A stretch of DNA of 6,156 nucleotides from CAYXDO01 sp964463485. Its GTDB lineage: Bacteria > Myxococcota > Kuafuiibacteriia > Kuafuiibacteriales > Kuafuiibacteriaceae. The stretch is taken from the NCBI GenBank assembly GCA_964463485.1, contig CAYXDO010000283.1, positions 1 to 6,156 of the forward strand. The letters are read 5' to 3'. The number at the start of each line of letters is the position of its first letter. The stretch's first letter is position 1. Below are positions 5,681 to 6,156 of this stretch, in pieces. A program made the translations under genes and the position numbers. The notes under the pieces are model-generated. The model did no database searches and was not told the DNA's origin. It saw nothing but the letters and a program-made list of their open reading frames with translations.

Positions 5681-6156
5681 CCAGACGGCGACTCACCCGC
5701 TCGTCGAGGCGGCCACCATCTCCGAGTGAGAGCGAAGTATTCGGCGAGAGGGTACCGAGGCCTTCATCGGGCTCCCGAAGCCGGTCAATCAGTTTCCTGA
5801 GTATGTCACCTACGTGGTCCAACGGCTGAAGGCCCTTTGTCCGCGCCTCGGAAACAAGAAGATCGCCCAGGTGCTCGCTCGCGCCGGCCTTCATGTCGGA
5901 GTCACTACTGTCCGACGGTTGCTCGAACGACCCACTCCGCCGCACGGAGAGGCGACCGCCGTCGACGCGAGCCAATCGCAGAAGGTTGACGAGACCCCGA
6001 AGGAGAGTACCGACGAAGGCGCGGCCGACGGAGAGCCAGAACCTGGGCCCGAAGCGAGGAGCCAAGCCGTTCGCGCCGACCGCCCAAATCAGATCTGGGA
6101 GATCGACTTCACCTTGGTCCCGACGGCGGGCGGCTTTTGGATGCCTTGGATCCCCA
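5681..6156 (+). pseudogene. Transposase fragment with in-frame TGA, copy B2, runs off window
   Basis: The plus-strand frame begins inside the helix-turn-helix (QTATHPLVEAATISE), meets TGA at 5727-5729 where copy B1 has Trp, and then stays open to the window end. It repeats the FPEYVTYVVQRLKALCP and GNKKIAQVLARAGLHVG segments, passes an acidic linker (about residues TAVDASQSQ to PEPGPEARS), and enters the integrase core at NQIWEIDFTLVPTAGGFWMP. The Asp of WEIDFT should be the first catalytic residue of the DDE triad. The other two lie beyond the window. The upstream part is replaced by discoidin sequence, and with the stop codon the copy cannot make a full transposase unless a downstream start is used, which the family would not predict. 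Confidence 0.75.

Overview
The window is high-GC bacterial DNA with two contrasting halves. Gene content suggests a large-genome, soil- or sediment-type bacterium, possibly Myxococcota: an outer-layer lipoprotein, discoidin-type domains, an integrase-core transposase, and GC-rich tandem and palindromic repeats. No marker gene fixes the taxonomy, so this placement is tentative.

Left half (1-3574): three intact genes lie head to tail on the minus strand. In transcription order they are a PlsC/YihG-like lysophospholipid acyltransferase (3574-2651), a predicted lipoprotein with propeller-like repeats (2649-1222), and an aldo/keto reductase of the HY-motif type (1144-314). The acyltransferase TGA and the lipoprotein TTG start are separated by one base, so these two are probably translationally coupled. 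The reductase follows after 77 nt and may share the transcript. No single pathway joins the three; the first two are both envelope-related. To the left lie short dispersed-type repeats and a hexamer-periodic stretch at the window edge.

Right half (about 3770-6156): no intact gene was found. It is a mosaic of broken pieces. In order along the plus strand it holds a REP-like hairpin; a minus-strand remnant of a THUMP/RlmL-type RNA methyltransferase, frameshifted in its NPPY motif; a 21-bp tandem array of seven units; a minus-strand discoidin (F5/8 type C) fragment; a probable insertion-sequence end with repeated GTTGGCG motifs; the N-terminal half of an integrase-core transposase; a second, longer antisense discoidin fragment; and a second transposase fragment that repeats the middle of the first, carries an in-frame TGA, and reaches the first catalytic Asp before the window ends.

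The most interesting observation is how these pieces are joined. Discoidin and transposase sequence alternate twice, in opposite coding directions, and each exists as two partial copies. Each pair has a core that is identical or nearly so, with clearly diverged flanks. This points to repeated recombination, gene conversion or template switching around an insertion sequence. A chimeric assembly must be excluded first.
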